DNA from: Halichondria panicea
Taxonomy: Eukaryota > Porifera > Demospongiae > Suberitida > Halichondriidae
Direction: 5' to 3'
NCBI RefSeq assembly: GCF_963675165.1
Contig: NC_087383.1
Span: forward strand, 4,866,979 to 4,930,978
DNA length: 64,000 nt
Under the pieces are notes generated by a model that saw only the letters and a list, made by a program, of their open reading frames with translations, was not told the DNA's origin and did not search any database. Positions 49,235 through 60,297 of the stretch are shown here, in pieces. Positions within the stretch are counted from its first letter, which is position 1; the number at the start of each line of letters is the position of its first letter. A program made the translations under genes and the position numbers.

Positions 49235-50677
49235 TTATTTAAACACATTTAGCTTTGTAAGGTATGCCTTAGCGCATACAAAATGTACACATTGTTGTGA
49301 TTTATCAGGGTGGTCTCGTAGATAATCGTTCAAGGCAATGCTTTGAAAATGTCCTCCTCCAACCAGTATCAGGCATTTCGATCTACTGGCAATGGTTCTT
49401 TGTAGTGCTGCAATGTAGCCAGGGTTTGTGTTACCTTCTGCTGCATGATTCAAATTTGACTCCCATGTTTTATAACTCCATTCTCCATTGAATATTGTAG
49501 AAAGCGTTTTCTTTGTTTTAGCTATTAGGTCAGTTAAATTTAATCCAAAATGTGATGTAGTAGTAGCCCATGAAATGCTTCCAGAATCCCCAAAATCAAG
49601 TGTTACAAATGGTTTGCTGAATTTAGGGTCGTGTTGTTTTCCTACTGTATCACTTAATGCGATCACTTCTGTCAGACACTTGTCAATATCCATTTGGTGT
49701 GAGCCATGTAAAAATTCCACCATTCTTTCCAGTCGGAACATAATTGATAGAGCTGCCTTACCACCGAGGAATTGACGCTCGTACCATTTCACTCGATCAA
49801 GAATTTTTTGGCTGGGTTTATAAAGATTTGTTGTAGGACACTCAGGAATATTTGTGGTGTTGCTTGTCAATGGTGTATACCATCCTTCCCTCCACAAAGT
49901 AAAGACCGTAGTTACTTCAATTGGCGACCAACTTCCATAAATTGCATCTCTCGCCTCTTCCTGAGAAAAGATCTTCCTCCTGGCTGCAGAGAATGGTGCT
50001 TGTACAACCTTCACGATACAGTAACCAGCTTCCATAGAAAAGCTCCGTATGTGCTTATGCCATCCACTTGGTGCCTTTTGTGGATCAAGACATTGGTTTG
50101 ATCGTGTGTGTGTTATTTCTGGCCAAAGCACTTTTACTTGTCTTTCTTTTTCTGGTACGCTCCTAGTCGCCCATTCCATCAATACCAACACAATCTTCTT
50201 TGAAGCGTGTTCAAAGAAGTAGTCTCGAGTTGCTAGCTGTGCTAAGTTATTTTCCCTTGCCACTTTGTTGAAAAAACTAGTGTCCCACAAGTTATTTAAT
50301 GTTATGTGGGAGGAATTGTTGCTTGTTCCAGTACTTGTTATGTCAGATACCAGTGCACCACTGACTATTGTTGGCTCTAGAATTATCATTGGCACACTCA
50401 GGGTACTTGCCCAACATTGCAGAGATTTTAATGCCTTTATCCCTGAACCTTGTTGACCACTGTATCGTAATACTGTCACAAATCCTTCTTTCATATCCTT
50501 TGTAATTTTGTGGGAAGTTGAAGAGTGGATGCCAGGTTGTGATGTCAAAGGATCCTGTTTGATTGACTCCATAGTTGTATCTCGGACATTTAGCCACTGA
50601 TAGAATAATACGGCAGCTACTGTAGAGAATACTACTAGCAATAGAAACAACCTACGATTTCTAACTAAGCGACCCAT
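49235..50677 (-). CDS. Type II membrane protein of unknown function, copy 2 (intact)
   Basis: Single-exon gene, 480 aa from the chosen ATG. MGRLVRNRRLFLLLVVFSTV is a short basic cytosolic start followed by a signal anchor, the topology of Golgi or ER luminal enzymes. The luminal part has potential N-glycosylation sites (NSSH). Conserved-looking blocks are RYSGQQGSGIKALKSLQCWA, MFRLERMVEFL and VGGGHFQSIALNDYLRDHP. The start is placed at this Met rather than the in-frame Met at 50788 because the stretch between them is not conserved in frame in copy 1. The layout suggests a glycosyltransferase-like luminal protein, but I do not recognise a catalytic motif. The 3' end converges on the E2 copy 2 with a 110-bp gap. 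Confidence 0.75.
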   Translation of the reverse strand: MGRLVRNRRLFLLLVVFSTVAAVLFYQWLNVRDTTMESIKQDPLTSQPGIHSSTSHKITKDMKEGFVTVLRYSGQQGSGIKALKSLQCWASTLSVPMIILEPTIVSGALVSDITSTGTSNNSSHITLNNLWDTSFFNKVARENNLAQLATRDYFFEHASKKIVLVLMEWATRSVPEKERQVKVLWPEITHTRSNQCLDPQKAPSGWHKHIRSFSMEAGYCIVKVVQAPFSAARRKIFSQEEARDAIYGSWSPIEVTTVFTLWREGWYTPLTSNTTNIPECPTTNLYKPSQKILDRVKWYERQFLGGKAALSIMFRLERMVEFLHGSHQMDIDKCLTEVIALSDTVGKQHDPKFSKPFVTLDFGDSGSISWATTTSHFGLNLTDLIAKTKKTLSTIFNGEWSYKTWESNLNHAAEGNTNPGYIAALQRTIASRSKCLILVGGGHFQSIALNDYLRDHPDKSQQCVHFVCAKAYLTKLNVFK

Positions 50678-51376
50678 ATCGGTACATGTACGTTTAACTT
50701 GTATGTGTAGAACATCTAAATCGATTTGCACGACAACTGTGGAATTTGTGTGAAGCCATTCACATTTTGTTAAAGTACCAGAAACCATTCTTCTGTTACG
50801 TTCCAGCTAGATTGTTCGCTGACACATTTTTTTTACTGCATAATTGTTAATGCTGTAATTTGTGTGCATGGTTTACATGTAAGCTGCTCAACATTCACCC
50901 ATTGCTTACTTCCATACAATCATATGAGAAGCCCACTTATTTTCAGTATCAACAGCCCAAGTCACTATCTACATGTATACCACGGGGCAAGTCAAAGTGT
51001 CTAAGTCACCTTCATAGAAAATACAGCACCCCGACGCTGATGCTATGAGACTGAGAGTGGACAAATCGACAGCAATTGGTAGCTAGTGGCCTAAGTATCC
51101 AATTGAAATGTACAATAGCGACAATTAAGTCACTGCATAAAGCTGCCAATGATTGAATATTTGGCGTTCCGCCTATCACCTTATCCAGTAAATTCCATGA
51201 CCTAGACAAGATAACTCATGCAAGAGGGATGTACAGGTAATACAACTCGAGCCCGGCAATAAGGCCGTATAATAACACTGCACTGTCATGGGAAAAACCT
51301 TACTGCTATGTGCCTTGTGACAGGAGAGTGCGAGTCTTATAATTTTGTGTATGAAGTTGGTATATAGCAACCAATC

Positions 51377-51477
51377 TGCGTGCACGAATTACTACAAGTT
51401 CAGTGCATTTGGCCTGGACGTTATCACGTGACCGCAATGACATCAATGCACTGAACTTGTAGTGATTCGTGCACACA
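51377..51477. repeat. Foldback with 33-bp arms
   Basis: TGCGTGCACGAATTACTACA... at 51377-51409 is inverted at 51445-51477 with few mismatches and a 35-bp loop. A GTCGGACCTCCT motif follows immediately, shared with the CAGAGGAGG foldback family. Confidence 0.75.
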
Positions 51478-51549
51478 TGTCGGACCTCCTGAGATCATAA
51501 TTTCGTCCTAGCCCACGAAATTTATTATGAAGTGTACTCAGATCACGTC

Positions 51550-51702
51550 CAGAGGAGGTACGACACACGTACCTCGATTTAGCAATTAGCCTCTGCAATA
51601 ACATTGAGCGTGGGCGGAATTATACCTCGATTATCCGCCCACGCTCAACGTTATTGCAGAGGCTAATCGCTAAATCGAGGCACGCGTGTCATACCTCCTC
51701 TG
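51550..51702. mobile_element. Foldback MITE, CAGAGGAGG ends
   Basis: 153-bp near-perfect palindrome from CAGAGGAGGTACGACACACG to ACCTCCTCTG with arms of about 65 bp around GGCGGAATTATACC. It is flanked by GATCACGTC (51541-51549) and GATCATGTC (51703-51711), a 9-bp duplication with one change. Same family as 23177-23307. Confidence 0.88.
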
Positions 51703-51989
51703 GATCATGTCCATGTTTGACTGGAGCGTACCACGGATATTCCATTTCCTTCTGATCACCCATCTTTTACTTTCACTACTATCTTGACAGTAAGTTTCAA
51801 CTTCTTTTTTTTAAAGTTTTACTTTCATTCCAATAATTCCTTTACGGGGCTACAAAAAGACATGCAAGTTAATATTGCGATACTACACACCCGCTTGTAG
51901 GAGCACAAATAATAATTAATACTTCCACAACACTCTACGTGATACTCTCCTTTATAATTATATGTATTATTTTTGTGGCTTTAATTTAT

Positions 51990-52620
51990 TTCCCCATATT
52001 TTACAATGATGTCATTCCACAAATCATAGCAGAATAACACAGATACTTGCAACATTTATGGCCTAGACTAGTGACTAGTTTTGTTGTGGTGGCTTCTACT
52101 TCTCTTCTGCTTTTTGCTCACGCTCTCTCCAGTGTTGAAAGTCAAGTTTGCTCTCACCACATAGACATCCGGTTGCTGGGTGGCTCGAAATGACTGCATT
52201 ATAGGTGCATTCTTGAATATAGGCGTATAGAGCTCTGCTATTGACTAATAATCCAGTTTCTACGGTATTATAACTACTTCTACAGAAAGTTGCGTGGGAT
52301 TTATTGTCTGTTTTGCTCTTACATTAAGTTGATTAACTATAAATACATGTGCTTTATGCAGATACATGTTATAGCTTTTACACTCTGAACTGACATTTAT
52401 TTCTAGAGCTGTCCCTGTTGCTCAAGCGATAGGTACAGTCTTCACTGTTTCATTTTACAAATCTGACTTGTTGCATCAAACCTGTAGGTGATGCTTCATG
52501 TGTTCCATTGATCCTACAAGAACGACCAGTCAGTGTCTTAGCTGATAACTCAGAAGAAGTAGAACATTTAGTTTAATGGACGAAGGATTTAAATGAACTA
52601 CTGCTGTCATAATGACATAC
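51990..52620 (+). pseudogene. UBE2U-like copy 3, 3'-end remnant
   Basis: Only the last intron and final exon remain. The final exon begins at 52488 in the same phase as copy 1, but a CAA-to-TAA change at 52574-52576 stops it early. No upstream exons are present in the unit. Confidence 0.8.
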
Positions 52621-52729
52621 AATGTACATGTACATGCAGTGTCATAATTAATTTTTAACGTCCACTATAGTCACAAAAATAATCTTAACGAGCTCTGCAT
52701 ATATGCAAGGGTCAATGTCTATTTATTAT

Positions 52730-54175
52730 TTAAACACCATCGTTTAGCTTTGTAAGGTACACCTTAGCGCATACAAATTGTACACATTGTTGTGATTTAT
52801 CAGGGTGGTCTCGTAGATAATCGTTCAAGGCAATGCTTTGAAAATGTCCTCCTCCAACCAGTATCAGGCATTTCGATCTACTGGCAATGGTTCTTTGTAG
52901 TGCTGCAATGTAGCCAGGGTTTGTGTTACTTTCTGCTGCATGATTCAAATTTGACTCCCATGTTTTATAACTCCATTCTCCATTGAATATTGTAGAAAGC
53001 GTTTTCTTTGTTTTAGCTATTAGGTCAGTTAAATTTAATCCAAAATGTGATGTAGTAGTAGCCCATGAAATGCTTCCAGAATCCCCAAAATCAAGTGTTA
53101 CAAATGGTTTGCTGAATTTAGGGTCGTGTTGTTTTCCTACTGTATCACTTAATGCGATCACTTCTGTCAGACACTTGTCAACATCCATTTGGTGTGAGCC
53201 ATGTAAAAATTCCACCATTCTTTCCAGTCGGAACATAATTGATAGAGCTGCCTTACCACCGAGGAATTGACGTTCGTACCATTTTGCTCGATCAACAATT
53301 TTTTGGCTGGGTTTATAAAGATTTGTTGTAGGACACTCAGAAATATTTGTGCTTTTGCTTGTCAATGGTGTATACCATCCTCCCCTCCACAAAGTAAATA
53401 CCGTAGTTACTTCAATTGGCGACCAACTTCCATAAATTGCATCTCTCGCCTCTTCCTGAGAAAAGATCTTCCTCCTGGCTGCAGAGAATGGTGCTTGTAC
53501 AACCTTCACGATACAGTAACCAGCTTCCATAGAAAAGCTCTGTATGTGCTTATTATGCCATCCACTTGGTGCCTTTTGTGGATCAAGACATTGGTTTGAT
53601 CGTGTGTGTGTTATTTCTGGCCAAAGCACTTTTACTTGTCTTTCTTTTTCTGGTACGCTCCTAGTCGCCCATTCCATCAATACCAATACAATCTTCTTTG
53701 AAGCGTGTTCAAAGAAGTAGTCTCGAGTTGCTAGCTGTGCTAAGTTATTTTCCCTTGCCACTTTGTTGAAAAAACTAGTGTCCCACAAGTTATTTAATGT
53801 TATGTGGGAGGAATTGTTGCTTGTTCCAGTACTTGTTATGTCAGATACCAGTGCACCACTGACTATTGTTGGCTCTAGAATTATCATTGGCACACTCAGG
53901 GTACTTGCCCAACATTGCAGAGATTTTAATGCCTTTATCCCTGAACCTTGTTGACCACTGTATCGTAATACTGTCACAAATCCTTCTTTCATATCCTTTG
54001 TAATTTTGTGGGAAGTTGAAGAGTGGATGCCAGGTTGTGATGTCAAAGGATCCTGTTTGATTGACTCCATAGTTGTATCTCGGACATTTAGCCACTGATA
54101 GAATAATACGGCAGCTACTGTAGAGAATACTACTAGCAATAGAAACAACCTACGATTTCTAACTAAGCAACCCAT
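52730..54175 (-). CDS. Type II membrane protein of unknown function, copy 3 (intact)
   Basis: 481 aa from the equivalent start (MGCLVRNRRLFLLLVVFSTV). Very similar to copy 2 along its length, with scattered substitutions and one inserted residue (GWHNKHIQ versus GWHKHIR). The C-terminus differs (KLNDGV instead of KLNVFK) because of a small insertion at about 52737-52742. Same single-exon type II architecture and luminal blocks. Having two intact copies and one broken copy suggests dosage or functional turnover. Confidence 0.75.
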   Translation of the reverse strand: MGCLVRNRRLFLLLVVFSTVAAVLFYQWLNVRDTTMESIKQDPLTSQPGIHSSTSHKITKDMKEGFVTVLRYSGQQGSGIKALKSLQCWASTLSVPMIILEPTIVSGALVSDITSTGTSNNSSHITLNNLWDTSFFNKVARENNLAQLATRDYFFEHASKKIVLVLMEWATRSVPEKERQVKVLWPEITHTRSNQCLDPQKAPSGWHNKHIQSFSMEAGYCIVKVVQAPFSAARRKIFSQEEARDAIYGSWSPIEVTTVFTLWRGGWYTPLTSKSTNISECPTTNLYKPSQKIVDRAKWYERQFLGGKAALSIMFRLERMVEFLHGSHQMDVDKCLTEVIALSDTVGKQHDPKFSKPFVTLDFGDSGSISWATTTSHFGLNLTDLIAKTKKTLSTIFNGEWSYKTWESNLNHAAESNTNPGYIAALQRTIASRSKCLILVGGGHFQSIALNDYLRDHPDKSQQCVQFVCAKVYLTKLNDGV

Positions 54176-55564
54176 ATCGGTACATGTACGTTTAACTTGT
54201 ATGTGTAGAACAACATCTAAATCGATTTGCACGACAACTGTGGAATTTGGGTGAAGCCATTCACATTTAGTTAAAGTACCAGAAACCATTCTTCTGTTAT
54301 GTTCCAGCTAGATTGTTCGCTGACACATTTTTTTTTACTGCATAATTGTTAATGCTGTCATCTGTGTGCATGGTTTACATGTAAGCTGCTCAACATTCAC
54401 CTATTGCTTATTTCCTTACAATCATATTAGAAGCCCACTTATTTTCAGTATCAACAGCCCAAGTCACTATCTACATGTATACCACGGGGCAAGAACAGTC
54501 AAAGTGTCTAAGTCACCTTCATAGAAAATACAGCACCCCGACGCTGATACTATATATGAGACTGAGAGTGGACAAATCGACAGCAATTGGTAGCTAGTGG
54601 CCTAAGTATCCACTTGAAATGTACAATAGCGACAATTAAGTCACTGCATAAACTGCCAATGGTTGAATATTGGGCTTTCCGCCTATCACCTTATCCAGTA
54701 AATTCCATGACCTAGACAAGATATGTATATTACTCATAAAGAGGGATGTACAGGTAATACAACTCGAGCCCGAGGGCAAGAATTGTATTCGCAGTGTACA
54801 GCACGAGGGCATGACGTAATAACTTAACTTATTGCTGATTGTGTAATAATTTAAAGGATCATTACCTAATGGATCTGCAGGATTCTACCCGACTGCATTG
54901 AGATTCGCCATGCACCAATGCACTCCAGTTTTTATAAAGCAATGCAAGCTAATAGAGTGCTGGGTGGTGCTTTACACAGCCAAAAATCCACGGGGCGTGT
55001 CATGTCCGTTCACATCCTGACACGAGTTCGTTCACAAGCCTGAAAAATTATATCTTTATTGCGTCTAAGGCAAGTTGAAGTGACATAATTTCTCCCACTA
55101 GTCCTAAGCTCGCTATAACGTGTTCGAGTTCATTTTCACTTCATATATTCTGGATACTGAGCATTATAGGCACTGGATGATATCCAACAATTCAATCGTT
55201 CTTTTGCACCTTTTCGTTCAGAATTAAACTCGTAACTCCCTCCGGCCTCTCTATGCACAATAAGTTCTGTCATAATACTTAATGGCAAGTAAAAGCTTGC
55301 TGACTGATGTGATTGTGAATGAAAAGTATGATATAATTATAGCTCAGCTATTTGCTTGTAAATGTACAAGCTCTTGTAGATCAGCAATAAGGCTTAGTGT
55401 TGCAAGGGGTACCGGTTATTATATTTGTTGATGATATTCAACCGGTTTCACAGTTGAATGACAAAAAAAAATACATTACCTACCTGTATATAATTTGGCA
55501 TGAGAGAAATACTTTCACAAAGTTCAAAGGTACTGGATTTGTCCTTGAATAATTCTCCTTGAAT

Positions 55565-56205
55565 TACCATATAGCGGGTAATTTTCAGGAGACAAAATAT
55601 TCGTGGTTGCACAGTACCGTATAGCGGGTATATTTCGAGGGTATAAATTTCGCGGATGGACCATTACAAAGGATTTCGCGGATTTTATTTTCGTGGTCTG
55701 AGTTCCAGCCTTTTGGCGCATGCGCACATCAACATGCAGCTGTACCTCCACACCGTTAGCCTTGAATCCAGGCCTAGCCTATATAATAAATCGGTGAGGC
55801 ACTACGTCCTCCACCTCTAGCAGAACGTTTGCTGTGCAGGCCATGGTCAACAGATACAGTAGACGTAGAGCAAGCTAGCTAGCTGGCTATACCAGCGTCC
55901 TTGTCTTTGATTCCTTTTTCTTTCCTCTTATTGTCGATAGGTGTGGTCAATAATACTGAACACGCCTACTATTCAATAAAGAGATAAATTTTCGCGGTAC
56001 AGGCTCAATCCGCGAACATTTATACCCTCAAAATATACCCGCTATACGGTATTTAGTCATTTTGTGGATATTATATTCGTGGTTGCTTGCACTGCAGGTA
56101 AAGGTAGGCAAGGTCGCTTCATTCGTGGATAAAATATTCGTGGTCAGACCTTCAACCACGAAAACCCGAATATTTTGCCCCACGAAAATTACCCTCTATA
56201 CGTTA
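55565..56205. mobile_element. GTATAGAGGG-type MITE interrupted by a second MITE
   Basis: The outer element corresponds to 44063-44265: CATATAGCGGGTAATTTTCA at the left, GAAAATTACCCTCTATACG at the right. It is split by the element at 55617-56049, so the outer element inserted first. Confidence 0.8.
55617..56049. mobile_element. Nested mariner-like MITE (CCGTATAGCGGG ends)
   Basis: 433 bp with ends CCGTATAGCGGGTATATTTC and AAATATACCCGCTATACGG, flanked by TA on both sides (55615-55616, 56050-56051). The sister locus at 44111-44112 has one TA and no insertion. It is longer than the 34107-34436 copy because of about 100 extra bases (about 55780-55900). Confidence 0.9.
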
Positions 56206-56756
56206 ATTAGATTTTTAGTGAAATAGAATGAACATGTATTACAATGTATGTGCTTGACTCAAAAGGTAGAGTGCGAATTGGAGAATAGCTCAAACAGAAA
56301 CTAGATGTCTTATAATAATGATTACAAATGGGTGATAACAAACACTGATTGCCCATACTGATAGTTTAACGCCATAATTGATAGAAATCACGTCATAGGT
56401 ACAAGCAGTGTTAATTTTGTGACTATACAGGACCAAAGCTAATAACGTAAAAATTCCTTATCTCCAGCAGGGTTGTCACAATTGTTGGTCTCACATACAG
56501 AACTAGAGGTGTTCAGGTGGGTTGAGGGAATGTTGCAAGGTATAAAGGTACTCATGCAACTAGTGGATGTAGGAAATAGCACAGCACATGATTTGATCTT
56601 GGGGGAAGATAAAAATTATAGAGAATTGCCTTCATGGTACATACAATGTAGAAGAGGTTACTAGAGCCATAGATAGGGATTGGAACGGAAGTAATGTTTT
56701 ACAATGAAGTCTACGTACAGTGCATCAAATCTAGAGAGTAGATTACCACAAATGTG

Positions 56757-58900
56757 TGAGTATTGTACCTATTAGTCTTTAATTCTTACCAATTAATCTT
56801 TAAGTATTACCCATTAGTCTCAAAATCATCAACGAGAATTATACTGCAACATCACAGACGCTTCTATATAATCTTCTAAAGAAATATTATTGGTGAAAGA
56901 AATCTTAGAAAAAAGTCAACTGATCTAGTAGTACTATACTAGCACCTTCCATACGTATATACTCAGTCTAATAGGTACAATGCATGAGACTTGGAGACTA
57001 GACTAATAGGCAACATTTTGAGCATAATTGGGCAAGGCCTAATCATATCCTCCTGAATGTGGTACATGTATTGTTGTGAACAATACAATAGGATCTACCA
57101 CTAATTTCACTTTGGATGTATGTAGCCCACAATAGTTGTCCCCTTAGCCCAAGGGGGCAACTAACAGCATGCCACAAAAATCATTTGAACCATACCTTAT
57201 TAGGAATTGTGTTTCATGAGCCAGAGAGACCTGAACTAGTCTCGAATACCGCCTCTACAATAATTATAGATCGAGGCGGATATTCGAGTGAACTACATGC
57301 ATTTTAAGAAAATCTTAGAATCTAAAAATTACACAGAGTAAGTGTCTAATTCTGATAAGAAAATTTTGTCCAGAAATACTTTAGCCGGAGTTAAATTGAT
57401 GTGACATACATTCTTTTACAATCACCCCATTTTCACCTAAAAATTTAATTATTTCCCACTACAACAACTTTTGGGGAAATATTTTTGAATAATGTGTAGT
57501 TTATTCATTCACCTATACAATGGTATCAGCACAATTTCTTAGATTTGAGTACTCGCCTATTTTGGTATTCTACTCTCGAGACTGGATGCACTGTAGTGGC
57601 TCTGGGACCATCCTTGTATCTCGTCACAACTTCCACAAAAGCCCGGGAAACTTATTGCATACATCTCAGAGCTATACTCCTATTACTGAATCACATGCCT
57701 CTGATGGTAGGTAACAAAGAAAATTTAATCTCAATTGTTGTGAAGTAGCTAGAGGTACACAGAACGCCTCTTCATACTTGTGTTCCTATATAGTACCTAT
57801 GATATAGCTAAGACTGTGTAACTAAGTAGTACGCTGTGTCCCAAATGGCCTCAAGTATGAGATAAAAGAAAAACTGCTCTTGGACTTTTTACAGACAGCA
57901 AAACAATTATTCATGCCCTCATGTTGTAAAAGTAAGCTTTGATTAAAACCACGGAGATACACAGATGGTACTTCGAGGGTAATTCCGTTTCCAATCCCTC
58001 TTCTACTTCTATCTATGCTAGAGCCCTGTATGACTATGTTAGTCTGTTGAAAGATTTGTACCAGTTGAGATATTTGTACATCTCTCTACTGCTACTTTCT
58101 GTTTATGTACATGTACATGATTACACCTGCATGAGTATAACTTTATACACTCTGGCATTAATTCCCTCAACCTATATATGACGTAACATACTATATGTAT
58201 TGTATTATATCCTACTGAATGTGGTACATGTATTGTTGTATAATAGGATCTACCACTATTTTCACTTTGGATGTATGTAGCCCACAATAGTTGTCCCCTT
58301 AGCCCAAGGGGGCAACACTAGGCCTTGCCCAATTATGCTCAAAATGTTGCCTATTAGTCTAGTCTCCAAGTCTCATGCATTGTACCTATTAGTCTTTAAT
58401 TGTTACCAATTAATCTTTAAGTATTACCCATTAGTCTCAAAATCATCAACGAGAATTATACTGCAACATCACAGACGCTTCTATATAATCTTCTAAAGAA
58501 GTATTATTGGTGAAAGAAATCTTAGAAAAAAGTCAACTGATCTGATCTAGTCATACAGGGCTCTAGCATAGATAGAAGTAGAAGGGATTGGAAACGGAAT
58601 TACCCTCGAAGTACCATAATTGGGCAAGGCCTAATCATATCCTCCTGAATGTGGTACATGTATTGTTGTGATCAATACAATAGGATCTACCACTAATTTC
58701 ACTTTGGATGTATGTAGCCCACAATAGTGGTCCCCTTAGCCCAAGGGGGCAACTAACAGCATGCCACAAAAATCATTTGAACCATACCTTATTAGGAATT
58801 GTGTTTCATGAGCCAGAGAGACCTGAAAACTAGTCTCGAATACCCGCCTCTACAATAATTATAGATCGAGGCGGATATTCGAGACTAGACCTGAACTACA
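56757..58900. repeat. Mosaic of direct and inverted segmental repeats
   Basis: 56757-56935 is repeated directly at about 58379-58545. About 56970-57010 appears inverted at about 58322-58385. About 57050-57190 is repeated directly at about 58205-58315 and again at about 58645-58790. About 57945-58035 appears inverted at about 58550-58615. A palindrome CTAGTCTCGAATA...TATTCGAGACTAG lies at 58829-58888, with a sibling at about 57237-57292. Confidence 0.75.
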
Positions 58901-59401
58901 TGCATGTACCCAATATCCATAACTTTCGTCAGGAGATTGTGGGAATGGGCTAAGAGGTTCGGCATTTCTGGCTGAACAAAGTGATCAAGTCAAGCCGAAA
59001 TGAAACCCTGATATGATGGAGGTGCTATGTGGTCAGGACTGATCAAGGTTCAGGGATGCAGAACTTGTGAACCGGCCAACCAATTTATCACACATGACTG
59101 GAAGAAAAAGGAAGTGAATGGTTTCCTGTCTAATTAGGTATATAGTCTACCACAGAGACATTAATGTGGCAGTTTCCTTGTTTTTGCTGTGCAAGTTTGC
59201 AGTTGTTGTCCAAGTCCACCAAGTCTTATCAAATTCTGACACTGAACTAGATCTGGTGAGATCAGAGCTATATAAATATTTGCTATATTTGCTATAAAGT
59301 GGACTATTTTGCAACATAGCCAGATCAATTTCTTATTTATAGAACTTTAATACTACTCATTTTACATTTAATAACAGATCTACTGCTGAGTGATTCAACA
59401 C

Positions 59402-59612
59402 AGCATGCCGATCAGTGCTGATCAGTGGAGAGTGGTGATTGGCTGCAACAATGTCAGGAGGCATCGTCAAATTGATTTGAAACAATTCTGCTTGGAAAAG
59501 ATGATTTTGGGGGGAAGCAGTATACAGTTGGATCTATCCGATCTATCTCAGCTGGACGCAGTGGTGCAAGAAGTACGGAAAGATGCTGAAACAAGCCATT
59601 CTGCGACACTTA
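59402..59612 (+). CDS. Possible isolated exon, unknown
   Basis: An open stretch starting MPISADQWRVVIGCNNVRRH is followed by a Leu/Asp-rich segment (LDLSDLSQLDAVVQEVRK) and a plausible donor (AATG|GTAAAT) near 59612. The composition looks protein-like, but no continuing exon with matching phase was found and I recognise no family. It could equally be chance or a gene remnant. Confidence 0.22.
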
Positions 59613-59991
59613 ATGGTAAATTATATATACTGGTATCAGAGGAATGATTGTCATATTCCTGCCTAAGGTAACAGGAGTAAGAACTTGATGAATCCCCCTA
59701 GCTAGATCGTTAACCGCATGCGGGTTTAGCCTTGTGGCAAACGTTGCACGAGTCTCTACACGGAGTTTGACTAGTCTTTTTTCACATGCAAAAAGTGCTG
59801 GCTTGCAAGTCTAGCGTTACATGCATGCTTCGACGATTGACTGTTTTCATTATAAAGTACAAGCCATCATGAGAACGGTCAAGGCTAGCTATAGTAGCAA
59901 GGTAGCAAGCTAGCTACATGTACATGTAGGTTAGCCTTGCCATTGCTTGTTACTCGTGCTATTAATCCCATATTGCACTCTATTAATTGTA

Positions 59992-60297
59992 GTCTCATGA
60001 ATCAGCCGCACCTCTCGGTATCCGTTTTACATGAAGTCATTGCACAATGGAATGTATTACGTCACTAGCACTAACAAAACTATAAAAATGCAACCACACC
60101 CGCTATCTCTGCTCAGCCACATCACTGCTTGCTGCTCAACCGCATGTAAAGTTTCACTATTTGCTGCCTCCTATTCAAGTCACCTGATGCTTGTGAGCAA
60201 TCTCATTGGTCACATTGGAAATCCACCGTGGCCCATGAGTTCACTTAAAGAGTACTCAGACGGACACCGAGAGGTGCGGCTGATTCATAATACTACT
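59992..60297. mobile_element. MITE with AATCAGCCGCACCTCTCGG ends
   Basis: AATCAGCCGCACCTCTCGG near the left end and CCGAGAGGTGCGGCTGATT near the right are exact inverted repeats. ATTAATTGTA flanks both sides (59982-59991 and 60298-60307), giving an apparent 10-bp target duplication. There is no coding capacity. Confidence 0.85.

Larger units (their letters stand above)
50789..51989. other. Upstream region of copy 2 and junction to unit 3
   Basis: 50815 to about 51240 is nearly the same as 54300-54775 and probably holds the promoter of the type II protein genes. It is followed by foldback elements at 51377-51477 and 51550-51702, then about 210 bp of unique AT-rich sequence up to the unit 3 boundary near 51990. 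Confidence 0.65.
54290..59380. other. Duplicated intergenic block with nested MITEs; no confident gene
   Basis: 54300-54775 repeats the upstream region of copy 2. 55254-56760 repeats the region beside copy 1. 56757-58900 is a mosaic of internal direct and inverted duplications. Short ORFs here (for example 56473-56664 and 57520-57714) lie in repeated sequence and show no family features. Confidence 0.65.

Noticed and set aside
34107..56049. Repeated CCGTATAGCG arrays as a CRISPR-like or origin repeat
   Set aside because: They are paired inverted ends of MITEs with TA duplications in a eukaryotic genome, not spaced direct repeats.
57520..57714. ORF MVSAQFLRFEYSPILVF and its inverted copy at 46331-46516
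   Set aside because: Both lie in an inverted intergenic repeat, differ by a frameshift, and match no family I recognise.
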